The translations under genes were made by a program, and so were the position numbers. The notes under the pieces are model-generated. The model saw nothing but the letters and a program-made list of their open reading frames with translations. It had not been told where the DNA came from and did no database searches. 64,000 bases of DNA. It comes from Sebastes aleutianus. Its lineage: Eukaryota; Chordata; Actinopteri; Perciformes; Sebastidae. This document shows, piece after piece, positions 36,071 to 47,044 of the stretch (the stretch's first letter is position 1; the number at the start of each line of letters is the position of its first letter). The stretch is taken from NCBI GenBank assembly GCA_916700875.1, contig CAKAKS010000039.1, positions 9,725,544-9,789,543 on the forward strand, given 5' to 3'.

Positions 36071-36206
36071 GTGGGGTTTGCATCGCTCAGTCTCTGAAGA
36101 TTCCTCGGGAGCCGAAACCCGGCGAGTTCGACAAGATCATCCTGCGTCTGCTGGAGACGCCCAACGCCCGCGCTGTCATCATGTTCGCAAACGAGGACGA
36201 CATCCG
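36071..36206 (+). CDS. grm8: grm8 internal exon 'b': ligand-binding domain, phase 1 to 2
   Basis: This 136-bp exon continues the ligand-binding domain. With the last base of the previous exon it reads GGVCIAQSLKIPREPKPGEF, then DKIILRLLETPNARAVIM and FANEDDIR. The LLETPNARAVIMFANEDDIR block is, as I recall, identical to human mGluR8 and different from mGluR7 and mGluR4, which is the main reason for the paralogue call. The acceptor is strong: a (TC)n run at 36049-36060 leads into TTTCTCAG. The donor is CG|GTAAAA after 36206; the split Arg codon is completed by the first G of the next exon. The single Cys in GGVC is conserved in the family. A start codon inside the flanking intron (36028) is not used as a start here. 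Confidence 0.97.
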
Positions 36207-36669
36207 GTAAAAGCACTCACACGTCGCAGACACAAGGTTGACTCTATAGGGGTACATGTAGCGTCCAAAAACACATGCCGTGTTGCTCTCATCCTTTTAT
36301 CCGCTTGGGGGGTTGCACTACTGTAGCGTCTGCTGTTACTAAGCAACCAAAACTTGTGTGCTGCGATGATGATGAAGCTGCAGTAATTTAGCAGTAAAAG
36401 CCTCACTGACTAACCTAAACATAGTCAAAACAAAGATAAATGGATTTCTAGCATCGTAAATCCCTCACAGTGACATTACTGCTCAATTTATCTGAGTCAG
36501 TTTGACCGTTCAACCGGATGTTGTGAGGTTCTCGGAAAGAAAGGGTGAAGCAAGCAAAATAGTCCGTGGGACAGATGGTAAAGCTCTGGGTAGTCCTGCA
36601 CTAAAATTATTAACTTCTCCTCCATATATTTACCGTAGACTGATATTTATGGAAGAAAAAAAAGATATC

Positions 36670-36900
36670 TGCCAGCTGTGATTGGTTGTTCCTCGTCACA
36701 TGACATGTGGTGTGCGTCGCAGCGTTCCAAAAGTTGATTCATTTTTATCTCGGAGTGCAGCCGTCACGGCCTGAAAAATAGGCGCTTGGGCACACTTGCG
36801 CGCTGTGACGGCGACGCTCCCACGTTTGAGTGCGCCTGCCGTGCGTCTACATTGACAAAAATTTGAGGGCGTAAAAAAACGCGGCATGTGAACGGCCCCT
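36670..36900 (+). mobile_element. Possible MITE fragment before exon 'c'
   Basis: The block from CTGTGATTGGTTGTTCC to GCATGTGAACGGCCCCTT has the short GC-rich inverted motifs (GTCACGGCC, GTGACGGCGACG) and the GTGAACGGCCCC terminus usual for hAT-type fish elements. No partner end was found. Confidence 0.4.
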
Positions 36901-37143
36901 TCGTCTTGTTAAAATCTAGTTTTTTACCATTTGGTCCAATCTATTTATTTAGATAATTTAATTTTGGGGTTACATTTTTGGAAAATAAAAACTGAAAATA
37001 ATCCGTTGAACATCTTCTGAAGGACTGAGATTAGTCTAAATATAACATAGGACACACACACACACTCACTATATCGCTCTGTGACTTCAGTATAAACACA
37101 GATTAAGATAACAAGCTTCCAATTATCTGAGTGAGCTCAGAGC

Positions 37144-37249
<106 letters not shown>

Positions 37250-37466
37250 TATCAGTGTAACAGCTGATGTAAATCTGCAGCTCTGAATCACATAGAGAGA
37301 AAATCCGTCATCTTGAGACCTCACAGAGAGGAAGAGGAGACAGATGAAGATGTAGAGAACCAGACTGATCATCTCATGTTTCATCTGTTTCATTTAATGA
37401 TTTTAATGGAAACTAGCTAATGTTAGCATGCTAACACTCTAAACTAAGATGGTGAACATGGTAATC

Positions 37467-38228
37467 TTCTCTATCTCTCCCTTCCTTCCTCTATCTCACT
37501 CCTTTCCTTCTCTGCCTCCTCCTTCCTTCCTTCCTCTATCTCACTCCTTTCCTTCTCTGCCTCCTCCTTCCTTCCTTCCTCTATCTCACTCCTTTCCTTC
37601 TCTACCTCCTTCCTTCCTTCCTTCCTCTATCTCACTCCTTTCCTTCTCTACCTCCTTCCTTCCTTCCTTCCTCTATCTCACTCCTTTCCTTCTCTACCTC
37701 CTTCCTTCCTTCCTTCCTTCCTCTATCTCACTCCTTTCCTTCTCTACCTCCTTCCTTCCTTCCTTCCTTCCTTCCTCTATCTCCTCCTTTCCTTTGCTAC
37801 CTTCACCTTCCCTTCTATATGTCCTCCTCCCCTTCTCTATCTCTTCCTTCCCTTCTATATCTCCTCATTTCCTTCTCTACCTTCACCTTCCTTCCTCTAC
37901 ATCCAACTCCTTCCTCAGTCTCCTCCTTCCTTTCTCTACCTCCTCCTTTCCTTCACTGCCTCATCCTTCCTTTCTTTATCTCTTCCTCACCTTCTTTATG
38001 TCCTCCTTCCTTCCTCAGTCTCCTTCTTCCCTTCTCCACCTATTACCTCCTTCCTCTCTCTATCTCCTTCTTCCCTTGTCTATCTCCTTCTTCCCTTCTC
38101 TATCTCCTCCTTCCCTTCTCTACCTCCTCCTTCCTTTCTCTACCTCCTTCTTCCCTTCTCTACCTCCTCCTTCCCTTGTCTATCTCTTTCTTCCTTTCTC
38201 TATCTCCTCTTTTCCTCCTTTCCCTCTA
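37467..38228 (+). repeat. CU-rich polypyrimidine tract upstream of exon 'c'
   Basis: The tract is roughly 760 bp and almost entirely C/T on the transcribed-sense strand. Its first part is a tandem array (CTATCTCACTCCTTTCCTTC units starting at 37491, 37535, 37581, 37627, 37673, 37723 and 37777). The second part is a looser CTACCTCCTCCTTCCCTTCT array. A 270-codon open frame across it encodes only Ser/Leu/Pro/Phe-rich low-complexity sequence. It ends about 105 bp before exon 'c'. Confidence 0.95.
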
Positions 38229-38334
38229 ACGTGGCTGAAGAATCTTGTTTTATTAAAATGAACAGACAATATTTAATATAGTTTATATTCAGGGGGAATT
38301 AACCCTCGATTGTCTCACCTGTGATCCTCGACAG

Positions 38335-38489
38335 GCGAATCCTGGATGCGGCGAAACGCAACAACCTGACGGGTCACTTCCTGTGGGTGGGCTCCGACAG
38401 CTGGGGCTCCAAGATCTCTCCGGTGGTCCAGCAGGAGCGGGTGGCCGAGGGCGCCGTCACCATCCTCCCGAAGAGGGCGTCGGTAGACG
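38335..38489 (+). CDS. grm8: grm8 internal exon 'c': ligand-binding domain, phase 2 to 1
   Basis: The exon is 155 bp and reads (R)RILDAAKRNNLTGHF, then LWVGSDSWGSKISPVVQQ, then ERVAEGAVTILPKRASVD. GSDSWGSKI is a hallmark of mGluRs; its Asp belongs to the glutamate-binding set in group III receptors. NLT is an N-glycosylation sequon at the position where human mGluR8 has NQS. The first base completes the Arg codon from the previous exon. The donor is G|GTGAGG after 38489 and the next intron is only 82 bp. Skipping this exon alone would shift the frame. Confidence 0.97.
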
Positions 38490-38571
38490 GTGAGGCAGGA
38501 AACAGAGCAAAGAAGACATGTTGAAGGAGATCATCATCTTAATAATAACATTTATTATCTTCTCTCCACAG
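38490..38571 (+). other. grm8: grm8 mini-intron, 82 bp
   Basis: This very short intron lies between GTGAGG (38490) and CTCTCCACAG (38571). It is AT-rich in its middle part. Short introns of this size are common in teleosts. It separates two exons that together span only 375 bp between introns of 2.1 kb and 11.4 kb. Confidence 0.95.
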
Positions 38572-38709
38572 CCTTCGACCGTTACTTCAAGAGCCGCTCG
38601 CTGTCCAACAACCGCAGGAACGTCTGGTTCGCTGAGTTCTGGGAGGAGAACTTCGTCTGCAAGCTGGGGATGCACGGCAAGAGACCCGGCAGCCCAAAGA
38701 AGTGTACAG
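38572..38709 (+). CDS. grm8: grm8 internal exon 'd': ligand-binding domain, symmetric phase 1 exon
   Basis: The exon is 138 bp with the same phase on both sides. Joined to the previous G it reads AFDRYFKSRSLSNNRRN, then VWFAEFWEENFVCKLG, then MHGKRPGSPKKCT. NNRRNVWFAEFWEENF is conserved in all group III mGluRs. The two Cys (VCKL and KKCT) are the family's disulphide pair that closes a surface loop. The loop between them, MHGKRPGSP, resembles mGluR8 (HGKR is shared) but its second half differs from human mGluR8. The acceptor is CTCTCCACAG and the donor is ACAG|GTAGGA. Because its length is divisible by three, skipping would keep the frame but remove the disulphide loop. A CU tract starts about 70 bp downstream. 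Confidence 0.97.
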
Positions 38710-38779
38710 GTAGGAACCACAGAGGTCAAAGGTCAACATGGACTTCATTATCTCACAGAGGAAACTAGTTCTGTTACAC

Positions 38780-39343
38780 AAAAACTTCTTCCTTCTCTTC
38801 CTTCAAGAGCTCCTCGTTCCCTCCTCTATCTCCTTCTTTCTTTCTCCCTTTGCAACTGTACCTCCTTCTTTCCTCTTTTGCCTCCTTCTTTCCTCAACTA
38901 CATTTACTATTCCTTCTCTGCCTCCTCTTTTCCTGCTCCAACTTCTCTTCCCTTCCTCGATCTCATCCTTCCCTACTCTACCTCCTCGTTTCCTTCTCTA
39001 CCACCTCCTTTCCTTCTCTACTTCCTCCTCCATACCTCCTTCTTCCTTCCTCTATTTTCTTCTTTCTCTTCTCTACCACCTTCGTTCCTTCTCTACCTCC
39101 TCCTTCCCTTCCTCTGTCTCATCCTTCCCTTCTCCAACTCCTCCCTACCTCCTTCTTCCTTCCTCTAGCTCCTCCTTCTCTTCACTACCTCCTCCTTTCC
39201 TTCTCTACCACCTTCTTTCCTTCTCTACCTCCTCCTCTCTATCACCTCCTTCCTCTATCACCTCCTTCCCTTCTCTACCTCCTCCTTCCTTCCTTCCTCT
39301 ATCTCCTCCTTCCTTCCTCTATCTCCTTCTTTCCTGCCCGTGG
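38780..39343 (+). repeat. CU-rich polypyrimidine tract downstream of exon 'd'
   Basis: The tract is about 560 bp of CTACCTCCTCCTTTCCTTCT-type sequence on the sense strand, beginning about 70 bp after the exon 'd' donor. It is built of the same kind of unit as the tract before exon 'c'. Open frames of 176-216 codons across it are low complexity. Confidence 0.95.
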
Positions 39344-40899
39344 TTGTAGAATGACGTCTGTAGATGTGTTGAGAATCTGATTTGAAGGTGACAACGACCA
39401 GGTGTTACCGTGTCGACAAAAACAGGCCAGTAAAACAGACAGAAAATAATAATATATGAATATGGCATCATCTTGATTCGTAGATCACCTGGCAACCAGA
39501 AATAATCAGAGGGATATTTTTCTCTAACCACTGCGAAAAGATGCAAGCGAAAATCCACAGAACCTGAGAGACCGTCGGCATGTCATTCAGGGTTAACAGG
39601 GTCTGTTGTCTCTTCGGGCCACTCCAACACTCGACCTCACCTTCATTTATATTCATGAGTTGGATTTCTGACCGGAGCTGACTAACAATTAACACGCTGG
39701 ATAATCATTTTGGGGCCCGAGCTCTCGACCCGGCGACACGGAGTGTCTCTGACATCCTCCGGTTGGTAATTAATCCAGAATTCACTCAATCACGCTGAGT
39801 GTAACAATGAATATGAAAGTGTTTGTAGTCACCGTAAGATACCAGAGGTCATTGCTGAGTGAGGAAGGCAATGCTTCCTTTTGCTTTAACTGTTGCCAGA
39901 GAGCTGTGGATTGAAGATGTTCTAGTTCTAGAGATCTGTTTGATGAATGAGGAAGATGCTTGACACCTGAAAGTGATGTATCACCTTTTCTCACAAGCAT
40001 CTACAAAATGATCAGATTGAGTTGTGCAGATGTATCGGAGCTCCAGGTGCACCTGCAGGTTGGATGGAATCATAGAAATGTAATATCTTGAAAAGTCATT
40101 GGAGGCAGGTAAAAAACAAAAATCTATTTATCCTGCAACAGGCTGAATATTTTTTAACCCAGACGGGCAGAAGAGACCTTGAGAATTATTTAAGTGTTGT
40201 TCACTGATATTTTTTTTTTTTTTAAAGAAGAATAAATGTTTCAGAAGAATTGATGCTTAACTATGTGACTCGCATGTAATGAGAATACCTGAAGGGTATA
40301 AACTGGGCTTCCTCTGCTTCTAACCTTGATTAAAGTCATCATGGATTCGGGCTGTTGAATGTTGAACTGAAATGGTCTTCTCCTCTCCGATCACGTCCAG
40401 CTCTCGCCCGCTGAGTCTCTCAGTGCTGACTGCAGAGACCTGCAGCACGATGTAATCCCTCACGATTCAGGAGGACTTTCTTTGTGGAACAGGGGCCCAC
40501 TGAGGGCCAAATCCTTTACAAACATGTCCGACACACGAAACAGGATTTGTGGAAGGTGTTGGGTAAATACAGGCGTGCGGATAGAAGTGAAACGGCAGAA
40601 CAACGGCGTCAGCGCTCCGAGAATAGCTGCTGATAACGCTGCGAGACTTTACCTGAGCTCAGTGGACGGCTTTGATCAGTCTGCTGCTGTTAGGACGCAG
40701 CTCTCCTCTGATTGTGTTAGAGAGGCTCCAGATCTGCAGCGGAGTCATCACACAAACAGACAAACTGCTGAGTCAGCAGGTCAGCGTCCACCTGTGTGTG
40801 TGTGTGCGGACACAGATGTTTGTGTCGTTGCAGCTTTTGTTCAGAGCTGTAAACAGTGATGTAAGCTCAGCAGTGGTGGTACTCAGATCCTTTACTTAA

Positions 40900-41487
40900 A
40901 GCTTCAGTAGGCAGAATGATTTTGGCATCACTGGGCAAAAATTTTATAATAACCTTTCAGCATATTGTAATTCAAGTGTTCTGACAGAAAACTAAACTTT
41001 TGCACCTCCTCATGACTCTGTTTTCCGACTTTGAAAAATCTAGCCCGTGGTGGGTGATGCTTGTTTTTTCCTCGACAGATCTCAACATGGCTGCCGGGTC
41101 ACAAACTTTCTCATTTTACAGCTAAACAGTACACTACAAGATGTTTCTGAGAACATTTGAGGAGAGAAATAGGCATTACAGCAACAGAATATTGATTCAT
41201 ATTTCATCCGCGCTGCCTAGTTTGACCGTTTGATCGGAGTTCGCGAGTGATTGACAGCTGCTTATAGATGGCAGTTGGACGGCAAGACTCCAGATCAGCT
41301 CTGATTGATTGTTTTTTCTCCGGTCTGTGAAACCTTGCAGATGCCATTAGGAGTACCGGAGGACCCAGAGGCACATGATTTTTTTTAAGATTACCTGTCT
41401 CATTTACTACTGTCAGGATACAGTGACCGTTTTATAAAAACAACTTTTTTTTAAATCATATTTGCTCCAATCTCGCCTACTGCTGCT
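40900..41487. mobile_element. Family F MITE copy 1 with TTAA duplication
   Basis: Terminal inverted repeats AGCTTCAGTAGGC and GCCTACTGCTGCT enclose 588 bp. TTAA flanks it at 40896-40899 and 41488-41491, as for piggyBac-like elements. It splits a host sequence ACTCAGATCCTTTAC / AGTAAAAGTAG. The interior includes CAACATGGCTGCCGGGTCAC. No transposase is present. Confidence 0.82.
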
Positions 41488-41499
41488 TTAAAGTAAAAG

Positions 41500-42147
41500 T
41501 AGAAATACCACGGTCTAAACATACTTTCTAGAGCCATTTGGAGCAGAGTTATAGTGCGTAGAGTATGTGTGTGTACATGGGAAGTGAGTGGTGAAGCAAG
41601 AGAGAGAGAGAGCGACGGGAGCGAGTAACGTTATTGACTCCAGCCCAAGCAGGAAAAGTTAACAGTGTTTGGTTTGTCCTTTCTGGGCTACTGTGGCTCA
41701 GAGGGTAGAGGTGGTTCAATCCCCGGCTGCTCCAGGTCACATGTCGATGTGTCCTTGAGCAAGACACTTAACCCCAAAATTGCTCCCGAAGGTATAGCCA
41801 TCGGTGTGTGAATGAGTATTTAGATTAGATCCTGATGGGCAGGTTGGCACCTTAGCAGCCTCTGCCATCAGTGTATGAATGTGTGTGTGAATGGGTGAAT
41901 GCTGACATGTAGTGTAAAGCGCTTTGAGTGGTCGGAAGACTAGAAAAGCGCTATATAAGTCCAAGTCTATTTACCATTTTACCATTACTGTAGAAACATG
42001 GCAGAGGACCTGCTCCCTATGTAGATATTAATGGCTCATTCTAAGCTAACGAAAACAAAACAATTCTTATTATCAGATGTTTATACACTTAAGAAAACAT
42101 ATTACATTTCTGCCAATAGATCCCCCTAAATGTTACACACTGTTCCT
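41500..42147. mobile_element. Family E MITE copy 3, right part, carrying a SINE
   Basis: The right terminus TTACACACTGTTCCT is followed by TTAA (42148-42151) and GTAGAAGTA. The left terminus is not visible; the start given is approximate. The interior sequence TTTCTGGGCTACTGT is interrupted by a SINE at 41695 and resumes as TACTGTAGAAACATGG at 41986. Confidence 0.75.
41695..41985 (+). mobile_element. tRNA-related SINE with target-site duplication
   Basis: The head has a tRNA-like box A (GGCTCAGAGGGTAGAG) and box B (GGTTCAATCCCC) placed unusually close, suggesting a deletion between them. The body contains GTCCTTGAGCAAGACACTTA and the tail AAGCGCTTTGAGTGG and AAAAGCGCTATATAAG, familiar from many fish SINEs. 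It is flanked by TACTGT on both sides (41689-41694 and 41986-41991). The unoccupied version of this site is at 1728-1747. Non-coding. Confidence 0.88.
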
Positions 42148-42410
42148 TTAAGTAGAAGTACATAAGTATCAGCTTAAACCCCTCCAGCAGAGAGAAGAAG
42201 AAGCACACAGGATGACATGAGATTAGAGCGCGCTCAGTACGATCCCTCCAGACAGCAAGGTGGAAGGCCCACTGTTTAATTGTAATTAATTAGGATAATT
42301 AAATATCCATGAGACACGGTGGCCTGAGGTCTGAGGGCAACGTTCCATCACCCCTTGGCTCAGGGATAATGTCTACGTTCCACCATGCTGCCTCCGCCAC
42401 GTTCACAGCT

Positions 42411-42452
<42 letters not shown>
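42411..42452 (+). repeat. (GCC)14 trinucleotide repeat
   Basis: Fourteen perfect GCC units lie in intron sequence. They create poly-Ala open frames on both strands (77 and 72 codons) which are artefacts. Confidence 0.97.
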
Positions 42453-42454
<2 letters not shown>

Positions 42455-42741
42455 TGCCACTTCTGAGCACCTCATTTCCTGCCAGATAGAGTGCATCACT
42501 TTTAAAACACAATCCAATACTGTAATTATACCCCACCGTTAGAAAATCAATTGTCTTCCTTCCTGCCTTCCATCTTTAACACGTTAATGTTATAATCCCC
42601 TCCTCACAATTAAGACTTTCACTCTAAAACAACAATCCCTTAAAATCCTCAAAATTCACCTTTATTTAACCCCTTAAATCAAGATGTTTGGTAGCTTGAG
42701 ATCCCTTCATTCTTTTCATTATTTTCAAAAACTAAACCCCC

Positions 42742-43175
42742 GGTAACACTTAATAATAGCCATCATTAATACATTGTAAATTGATAGTTAATTAAAATTT
42801 AGTTTGTTATTTTACTGGTAACAAACAATGAATGATAATTAATAATGATTACTAATTATTACTAATTCTATAATTTATGTAATTTACCAGTTATAACATT
42901 TTATATACTATGTTAAGTATTTGTTAGTAATTAACAATCATTAACATATACTTTATAGACTATATAAATAAATAGTTTACTAATGTAATCAGAATGTAAT
43001 TGTTATCATCTCTAATCAGCTATGATACAATGTTTCTAAACTAATTATTTCATATTACACAAACTAATGATAAAATAATAATAATAATTAGTAAACATTT
43101 ACCAGTAAAATAACTATTAAATTAATTAACTATCAATTTATTATTTATTTATGATAGTTATTATTAAGTGTTACC
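42742..43175. mobile_element. AT-rich palindromic MITE (family K)
   Basis: GGTAACACTTAATAATAGCC at the left and TAGTTATTATTAAGTGTTACC (right; last base 43175) are inverted. The arms continue inward for about 80 bp with TTGATAGTTAATTAAA and TATTTTACTGGTAA. It is almost all A/T and non-coding. Confidence 0.8.
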
Positions 43176-43216
43176 AAGCTTTGAAATATTTTTAGCTGCA
43201 AAATAATGATATACTA

Positions 43217-43800
43217 GCTCTTATCAACATGGGAGTGGGCAAATATGCTGCTTTATGCAAATGTATGTATATATTTATAATTGGAAATCAATTAATAACA
43301 CAAAACAATGAAAAATATTGTCCAGAAACCCTCACAGGTACTGCATTTAGCATAGTAAATATGCTCAAATCATAACATGTCAAACTGCAGCCCAACAGGC
43401 AACAACAGCTGTCAGTGTGTCAGTGTGCTGACTTGACTATGACTTGCCCCAAACTGCATGTGATTATCATAAAGTGGTCATGTCTGTAAAGGGGAGACTC
43501 GTGGGTACCCACAGAACCCATTTTCATTCACATATCTTGAGGTCAGAGGTCAAGGGACCCCTTTGAAAATGGCCATGCTAGTTTTTCTTCGCCAAAATTT
43601 AGCGTAATTTTGGTGTTATTTAGCCTCTTTTGACAGTATGACATTGTTGGTACCAATGGATTCCTTAGGTTTTCACTCTAGCTTTCAAACTGAACCCATT
43701 ACAACCTAAAAATTGCAAATTGCTTTAATACATTAAAGAAATTAGTGACATTAAAACAAACTTGCGTGAACTATTATCGCTTTAACTTTGACAGCCTTAA
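43217..43800 (+). mobile_element. Family A repeat copy, 5' truncated
   Basis: It begins at CTCTTATCAACATGGGAGTG and ends at TTAACTTTGACAGCCTTAA, so the right terminus is intact and the left 110 bp are absent. It follows a palindromic MITE (42742-43175) with about 40 bp between. Confidence 0.85.
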
Positions 43801-46800
43801 TTCTAGCCAAATAACTCTGCATCACAGTCGAGCTCCTCTTCCTGTCTGAAGGTCGAGAACCTCTGTGGCTCCCTGATCTCTGCAGCCTCCAGTCGTCTGT
43901 CAGCTTTTCATTGATTGTGATCTATAATTAGTGTTTTGTTTGTTTGTGTGCGAGCAGCAGCAGCCGGAGATAGAGAGGCTTGTTTGGATAATGGAGACAC
44001 GTTTGTCGTTTGAACACCTGATCCAGGTGTTGAGATCCTGATGACAGTGTGTCGTTCTCGGTTGATCGGCTGCAGCAGCGATGCAAAAAACAAACGTTAT
44101 TTATTCTCATATTCAACCTTCAAGGATAATTGTTTTAAGAGTGAGGATGGAGATGTCACATGTTCAACACTTTCAGAGCAAAATATCTTTAAAACTATTG
44201 GACAGATTTACATAAAATCTACTGATGCTGTTGGTGACCCCCAAACCTTTCTTCTAGCACCCAATCAGAACAAAACCTACACTATGGCCATTGATAGGGT
44301 ACACAGAAGTTAAACTGGTTTCATTTAATTTGAACCCTGGGTGTTTGGTTTCTCTTTTTATTTATTTTACATATGGACTACTCAGACATCCCATCAATTT
44401 GCATTTGAGTTTTACGATACATGTTTTAGGACAGTTTTTATGGGAGACAAAAAGATTTACTAAAGTCAAAAAGTATAATAATATTGATAGTGCATGGAAA
44501 AAGTTAGTATTAGTGGATTTTGTCTCCACTCTTCTTTGTCTTACTTCTATTTGGGGGATACTCATACTCACTGTACAGTTTTGAAACTGCAGTGTTTTGG
44601 AGGATGTAAACAGGAAGTATAACGTTGCCATAGAGACACTGAGTTAAGTTGTTGGCTGCAACTTGAACCCCGTATTTTTTTTACCGTATATTTGTTTATA
44701 TTTTATCGGATTTGCATCATTAAAAGTATGTCGAATCAGCTGGTAGAATTTCCTGTTTGTAATGTGCCCATGGTTGTACAGACAACTATCACTGGACTAC
44801 TTTGATACTGACTGAAACTTAAAAACGTGATGATTCTCAGGCAAGTTCTGGATTTATAAGGGGCGTCTTTTTTCTATGTTTTCCAAGCAGATTTATGGAA
44901 GTTTATTTGCAATTAAATACCGTGATAATGATACCTACAGAAAGTGTATGTCACACTGTATCAAAACATATGCCTATCGTGTCCGTGTGTTGAGATTTGA
45001 CGGAGTTATGACTCTGTGAAGGAGACATATATTGCAGCAATCTGACACAGCGGGTTAACGCAAAATATGGCAAAATAGGGTGTCTTTAATCAAAGCAGCG
45101 GTCGAAGTACACAGATATTTTACTTGAGTAAAAATATCATGCATTCTGCGTCTGTGTTTTTTTAACTATTGTGGGAATAATTTTGTTGTTTCTTGGTTGG
45201 ATTGCAGAAAAAAAAGTTTTGCATATTTAAAGATCCAAATATGACTTCCTGTAGTGCCACCCTCAGGACAAACTTCACATTTTCTTACCGGTAAAGCTCT
45301 AACAATCGCTAAGAAAATCATCAGGATGTTTGTTTGTGGAGTTGTAATGAACATTTCAGTTGCTTTTACTTCCTTTTTTGAAGTGTAATTAAGTGTAAGT
45401 GCAGGAGTTGTTGAGGATATAGTGTTTCTTTTATTCAGGGGAAACCTTGTTTTCCACTCCGAGGATCAGTTCTTCCACCCGGAGACTCCACAAACAGTTT
45501 GACTAGAGAAAACATGAATATTTGATTCGGTTCTTCTGCTTTGTTGAACAATGTGTTTGCTGAGTTAAGAGCCTCATTGTTTTCTCACCTTTTTACAACA
45601 CTTTTCCTTCCCCTTTGTATTGCTGTGTTGCAGATTCCCTTGAAATACACTGAGTGGATATGAAAGCCAGATTTGCATTTTGAACATCTCTTTGTGTTTT
45701 CTCGAGTATGTTTTCTTTTTCTCTTACTTTTTGTGCTGCAGATTGTTTGGTTTGAAAAGTCAGCAGATAAAAAAAAGTGATGTCGACAAAGGCCGGGTGT
45801 CTGTCTTTCTTCTGTGAAAGCAGCAATGATCTCTGCGGGAGGAAAGCGTCCTTCGTATCAGAGATCGAGCCGTTGTTAAGTGTTCAGCGGCACTCAGGAA
45901 CGTTTTTGCAAAGTGTGTGTTTTTTGTCAATACTTTGAAAAGGAGAATGTCGCTGTAGCTTTCTGTTTGTTTCTTAGTGATGACTTTAGTGTGAAGGTCT
46001 CGGATGTGGAGCTGCAGAGCTGCAGAGTTGCTGGTTTTAAAAACAAGCTGATTTGATCCAACCTTTCACTCCTAAAAACAACGTCACAATCATGATGTTT
46101 GGTCTCGGATGTGTCTGTCATGTTTTTATGACTCAGTCAGAATCAGCGTTGTCAGGAAACATCATTATTAATTTGACACATTACTGCTGAACAACAGAAC
46201 TATTGAAAGAATTTCTATTAATATATACATATATATATAAGACATGTGAGACGCCACAGCTAGGCTGGTTTCCCCTGAACTCATCCCATCCCCGGTAACC
46301 TCTGTAATTAGTTTGCCGTTTATCTAATTTACAAATCTAATTGAAACAGACGGATGCCTGCGAGTGAGAAAGAGAGAGACGTGAAAACATAAACATGTTA
46401 AGAAGGAATTACATTTACCCTGTAAGTGATGTGTAATTGAAATGCCAGCAGCCGTGATGAAGCTGTCTGTCTCACCTCAGTCAGTGTTAGTGTTTCTCCA
46501 TCATTATCAGCACCACCAGCAACGACATCCAGGTCGCCACATGGCCAAACAAGCTGCTCACTTACCGCGTTCCCTCAGAAATCCTGTTCATTCATGAAGC
46601 GTCTGAGTTTGATGGATAATTCATACGTTTTTTGTTTTAGTTTGTAACATCTTCAGAATGAGAAGCTGTAAAATAACTTGTTTTTTTGCAAATGAAGCAG
46701 CTGTGTGAGACACTTTCAGCATTTTCTAAAAGAAAAATGTTGTTTCCTTCTCGTCCTGCCGGAACGTTTAATCTCAGTCCCTCAACAACAGTTTGTTGTT

Positions 46801-47044
46801 ATAATATCTCCATAGCTGCAGGCCACGTTTCCATGAAATCTACAGGAAGTACTCACGGTCCTGAGAGGATGAACCCTTTTGATTTTAATGCCACCCTGAC
46901 ATCTCTTCTAGTTCCACCCTCAGAATAAAATGGTACATCAAATAGCTATGCAATTGACTGAATATTTATAATCACAATAGCGTCAACCATATGTTTTCTT
47001 TTTGGGATTTTTTTTCTGTTCCTCCTCCTCGGGATTTGGTCACG

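Noticed and set aside
37449..38261. 270-codon plus-strand frame, the longest in the window
   Set aside because: It is a translation of a CU tract of tandem repeats between two grm8 exons, with no domain.
38518..39380. 176-216-codon frames near exon 'd'
   Set aside because: They combine out-of-frame exon 'd' sequence and the downstream CU tract. The real exon frame is fixed by splice sites and the receptor sequence.
41689..41760. A functional tRNA gene at the SINE head
   Set aside because: Boxes A and B are only about 10 bases apart and no cloverleaf can form; it is a SINE head with a deletion.
42309..42542. Poly-alanine frames on both strands
   Set aside because: Produced by a (GCC)14 repeat.
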